Positions 5,822-8,095 of a stretch of 8,095 bases of DNA are shown here, piece by piece. The stretch lies in assembly GCA_023142805.1 (NCBI GenBank), contig JAGLIU010000059.1, forward strand, positions 1-8,095. The letters run 5' to 3'. Made by a program: the position numbers and the translations under genes. Source of the stretch: Candidatus Omnitrophota bacterium. GTDB taxonomy: Bacteria > Omnitrophota > Gorgyraeia > Tantalellales > Tantalellaceae. Position 1 is the first letter of the stretch, and each line of letters opens with the position of its first letter. The notes below the pieces were generated by a model that saw only the letters and a program-made list of their open reading frames with translations, was not told the origin of the DNA and made no database searches.

Positions 5822-8095
5822 ATGATTAATTATAGAAATAGACACAGAAAATTGATGAACGCTATAGCTATAGGCATAGTGTGTATATTTTTTTTTAATA
5901 CAGTTTCTTTTGCTAGTATGAAAGTAAAGAATATATCAAAAACAACTCTTTCCCCGGAGATTCAATTAACGCAGGATATATTCAAAGAGAAGTTTCAAAC
6001 AATGTCATTTTTATTAGCACATCCTGCAGTAAACAAATATATAAGGGAACAAATTGAAAAAGAACAATCAATTTTGAAAGAGAGATGGATAAAAGAAAGA
6101 ATTGAAAAAATCTATGTAAATAATAATCCGAGAATAAGAGGAAATATTAAATATAATGTCGAAGGATTAGATTCAATTATAGTTGTTAAAGTTGCTGGTC
6201 TCTTAGCTCACACGGGACAATTTGCTCATGTTGGTTTGGGCGGAAAGGATTATGATGGAGTAACGGTTGCATATGTTGACAGTGTTTTCTTTAATAAAGC
6301 AGATAATGCGTTAATACGACACGAAGTTGATGAAGCACTACAATGGGACAATTTGCGTACTAATATTCTTGGGCTTCAGACTAAACAAGAAATGAGAGAT
6401 TGGATTAAATCCAATATTGATACATTAAATGAAGATTCAAAAATAAAACTCAAAGATACACCTTATAAAAATTGCAAAGATTCAAGAGATATAGCCAAAA
6501 TAATCCATGAATCATCCTTTGACATAACAGCATTGTATGAACTCGTAGATTTTGACGAAGATTTTAATTATACATCGGATTCCAATCATGAGGAATTAGA
6601 AACTCCTAAAACGTTTGCCTATGATTACATTATCGACATGTTTACTTTATATGGCCTAGCAGGCAAAGCTGGTGATGTCAATATTGCTGCGCAAAATCTA
6701 GCTAATGAGGGGACCATATCGGTTATTAAAGACAAAATAATTGAAATCGTAAGAGCTTTAGCACTTACCGGAGAGGCAAATATAAGACCCTTTATAGAAT
6801 TGATACGTCAAACTTATCCAAACTTCGATCCAAAAATACCTGAGACTGAATGGGCCGTTATAAAACCCGAAATGTTCATTACCTTGAATTCAGCTTTAAA
6901 ATATCAGTTATTTATGCCAAACAATGAAATATATGAGGTAATACAGATTTCTGAAGCCCCGGAGATACTAAGGGCTAAGATGGATGTAGAGACTTGGCAG
7001 GCACAAGAATATTTAAAATCAAAAATATGGATTAATGAAACCTTATCAAGCGTTGAAGGATATTTTATTACCGGTATGAGTTCAGGATGGTTTGCTATTA
7101 TCAACTCGGATTATTACAGAGAAGTAGGAAGAAAAAGATATCAAGAGCTCATCCAGGCACAATTTACACCTGGTGGTGCATACAAGAGTCCGTATGAACC
7201 AATAATGTTAATGTTGATGCAACAAGCACAAGTTAAAGAAGAAGATTTTGTTGAAGGCGTTGTCTTGGAACATGTCAGGCAAGAAGAAATTCAACATGCT
7301 AAAGATAATGCCTATGTTGCTCAAAAGATAGGAAGGGATAATAGAATGGATTTTGATGAGACAGAACAAACTGTTTCGGGAATTTTAAAGCCAACATCGA
7401 CAATGCAGCAACAGTTATTTGCTAATTTAGATCAACAAGCACAAGGGAATGAATTAATTGCTAAACTGAATAGGCAAGTTAGTTGCAGAACCGCGGTAGA
7501 ATATTCTGGACGGCTCGGCGGAATTATTGGGGAAATGAAAAAACACTTGGACGCCAACCGGGAAGATTTAGCATTTATTGCTTTTCTATATTTTATGGAG
7601 GATCAGTTTTTATATTCAATATCTCAACAAATTTCCCATGGAGATGTTATTACGTTGGCGTATATCAATGTTGCGGTTTTATTGTTTCAAGATATTGATG
7701 AATGGTGTGGCAGTCCACTGGATTATACCTCGATAGATGTTATAAGAATGCTGGGAATGGATCCTGGAAAGTTACCTGTAAGAAAGGCATTAAGAATGCT
7801 AGAAGAAATTTATGCAAAACATTTTTGGACAGATAAAGAAAGATATTCTCGACTACCAGATGAAGACTTTGAATTAACAGGACCTTTCCTAGCAAATGAT
7901 ATTGCCAGTAAAGAAGCGGAAGCATCCGACTTTGCGGAAAGTATACAAAAAAATGATATCAAAAATGCAATATCTCTATGGAATGAATTATATCCGGCAG
8001 CATCAAAAAATGTAATTTATTATGATATAAGATATGATAGCGAAAGATTAGGTGATCATCAAAATAAGGATGCTTCCGCTTCTTTACTGGCAATA
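5822..8095 (+). CDS. Large secreted protein of unknown function under riboswitch control (3'-truncated)
   Basis: The frame is open from ATG 5822 to the last base: 758 codons, no stop, so the gene continues beyond the window. Residues 1-31 form a Sec signal peptide: basic RNRHRK, a hydrophobic core from about 11 to 28, and a probable cleavage site after SFA (residue 31). I see no further membrane segments. The mature start (TLSPEIQL, then FLLAHPAVNKYI near 60-72) is of a kind I associate with large Omnitrophota proteins. HEVDEA at 167-172 is an HExxE motif, preceded by His130 and His136 in a glycine-rich stretch (HTGQFAHVGLGG). A second His/Glu-rich helix, EHVRQEEIQHA, is at 483-493. These could be metal-binding, but no peptidase family is recognisable. 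The rest is mostly helical-looking, Glu/Lys/Gln-rich and without tandem repeats. It lies 85 bases after the riboswitch terminator, so synthesis probably needs high cyclic-di-GMP. That context suggests a surface or biofilm role, which is inference only. Confidence 0.85.
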   Translation, partial: MINYRNRHRKLMNAIAIGIVCIFFFNTVSFASMKVKNISKTTLSPEIQLTQDIFKEKFQTMSFLLAHPAVNKYIREQIEKEQSILKERWIKERIEKIYVNNNPRIRGNIKYNVEGLDSIIVVKVAGLLAHTGQFAHVGLGGKDYDGVTVAYVDSVFFNKADNALIRHEVDEALQWDNLRTNILGLQTKQEMRDWIKSNIDTLNEDSKIKLKDTPYKNCKDSRDIAKIIHESSFDITALYELVDFDEDFNYTSDSNHEELETPKTFAYDYIIDMFTLYGLAGKAGDVNIAAQNLANEGTISVIKDKIIEIVRALALTGEANIRPFIELIRQTYPNFDPKIPETEWAVIKPEMFITLNSALKYQLFMPNNEIYEVIQISEAPEILRAKMDVETWQAQEYLKSKIWINETLSSVEGYFITGMSSGWFAIINSDYYREVGRKRYQELIQAQFTPGGAYKSPYEPIMLMLMQQAQVKEEDFVEGVVLEHVRQEEIQHAKDNAYVAQKIGRDNRMDFDETEQTVSGILKPTSTMQQQLFANLDQQAQGNELIAKLNRQVSCRTAVEYSGRLGGIIGEMKKHLDANREDLAFIAFLYFMEDQFLYSISQQISHGDVITLAYINVAVLLFQDIDEWCGSPLDYTSIDVIRMLGMDPGKLPVRKALRMLEEIYAKHFWTDKERYSRLPDEDFELTGPFLANDIASKEAEASDFAESIQKNDIKNAISLWNELYPAASKNVIYYDIRYDSERLGDHQNKDASASLLAI

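Noticed and set aside
5822..5884. Cys21 as a lipoprotein lipobox cysteine
   Set aside because: The preceding residue is Val rather than Gly/Ala/Ser, and the Cys lies in the middle of the hydrophobic core. A signal peptidase I site after residue 31 fits better.
7483..7698. 71-codon + strand open frame
   Set aside because: It lies in another frame entirely inside the 5822-8095 gene, lacks a ribosome site and has atypical composition.

Overview
Organism: the window looks like a piece of a bacterial genome from the PVC neighbourhood, most likely Candidatus Omnitrophota. This rests on recalled resemblance only. Two very long multidomain proteins have a style I associate with that phylum: a methyltransferase-like Rossmann module fused to other domains, and a secreted protein whose mature start carries an FLLAHPAVNKYI-type segment. 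No marker gene is present. The sequence is AT-rich with sigma70-type promoters and Shine-Dalgarno sites. All convincing genes are on the + strand.

Layout: (1) Bases 1-4304 hold the 3' part of a huge gene whose frame is open through the left edge. It encodes a Rossmann/methyltransferase-like module, a phosphohistidine swivelling domain with an LSH..VRAR motif, a PPDK/PEP-synthase/glucan-water-dikinase type ATP-grasp domain, and about 590 C-terminal residues I cannot assign. A weak intrinsic terminator follows. (2) Bases 4364-5366 hold a self-contained Fic gene with its own consensus promoter, a perfect 10-bp inverted-repeat operator around the -10 box, a strong ribosome site, an N-terminal inhibitory motif, the full catalytic motif and a C-terminal DNA-binding-like domain. 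(3) Bases 5367-5582 are non-coding and contain a 101-bp imperfect palindrome. (4) Bases 5583-5821 form a regulatory leader: a near-consensus extended -10 promoter, a class I cyclic-di-GMP (GEMM-I) riboswitch candidate, an overlapping intrinsic terminator and a second large hairpin. (5) From base 5822 to the right edge runs a 758-codon open frame with a signal peptide. It has no stop in the window, so both large genes are truncated.

How the parts work together: the three genes look like separate transcription units. The clearest regulatory story is the third. The terminator's 5' arm is made of the conserved 3' segment of the aptamer, so ligand binding should block termination and switch on the secreted protein. 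That ties an exported, otherwise unrecognised protein to cyclic-di-GMP signalling. The Fic gene is probably autoregulated through its palindrome. The first gene is probably a phosphotransfer enzyme with two catalytic stations (His and ATP-grasp); its acceptor is unknown.
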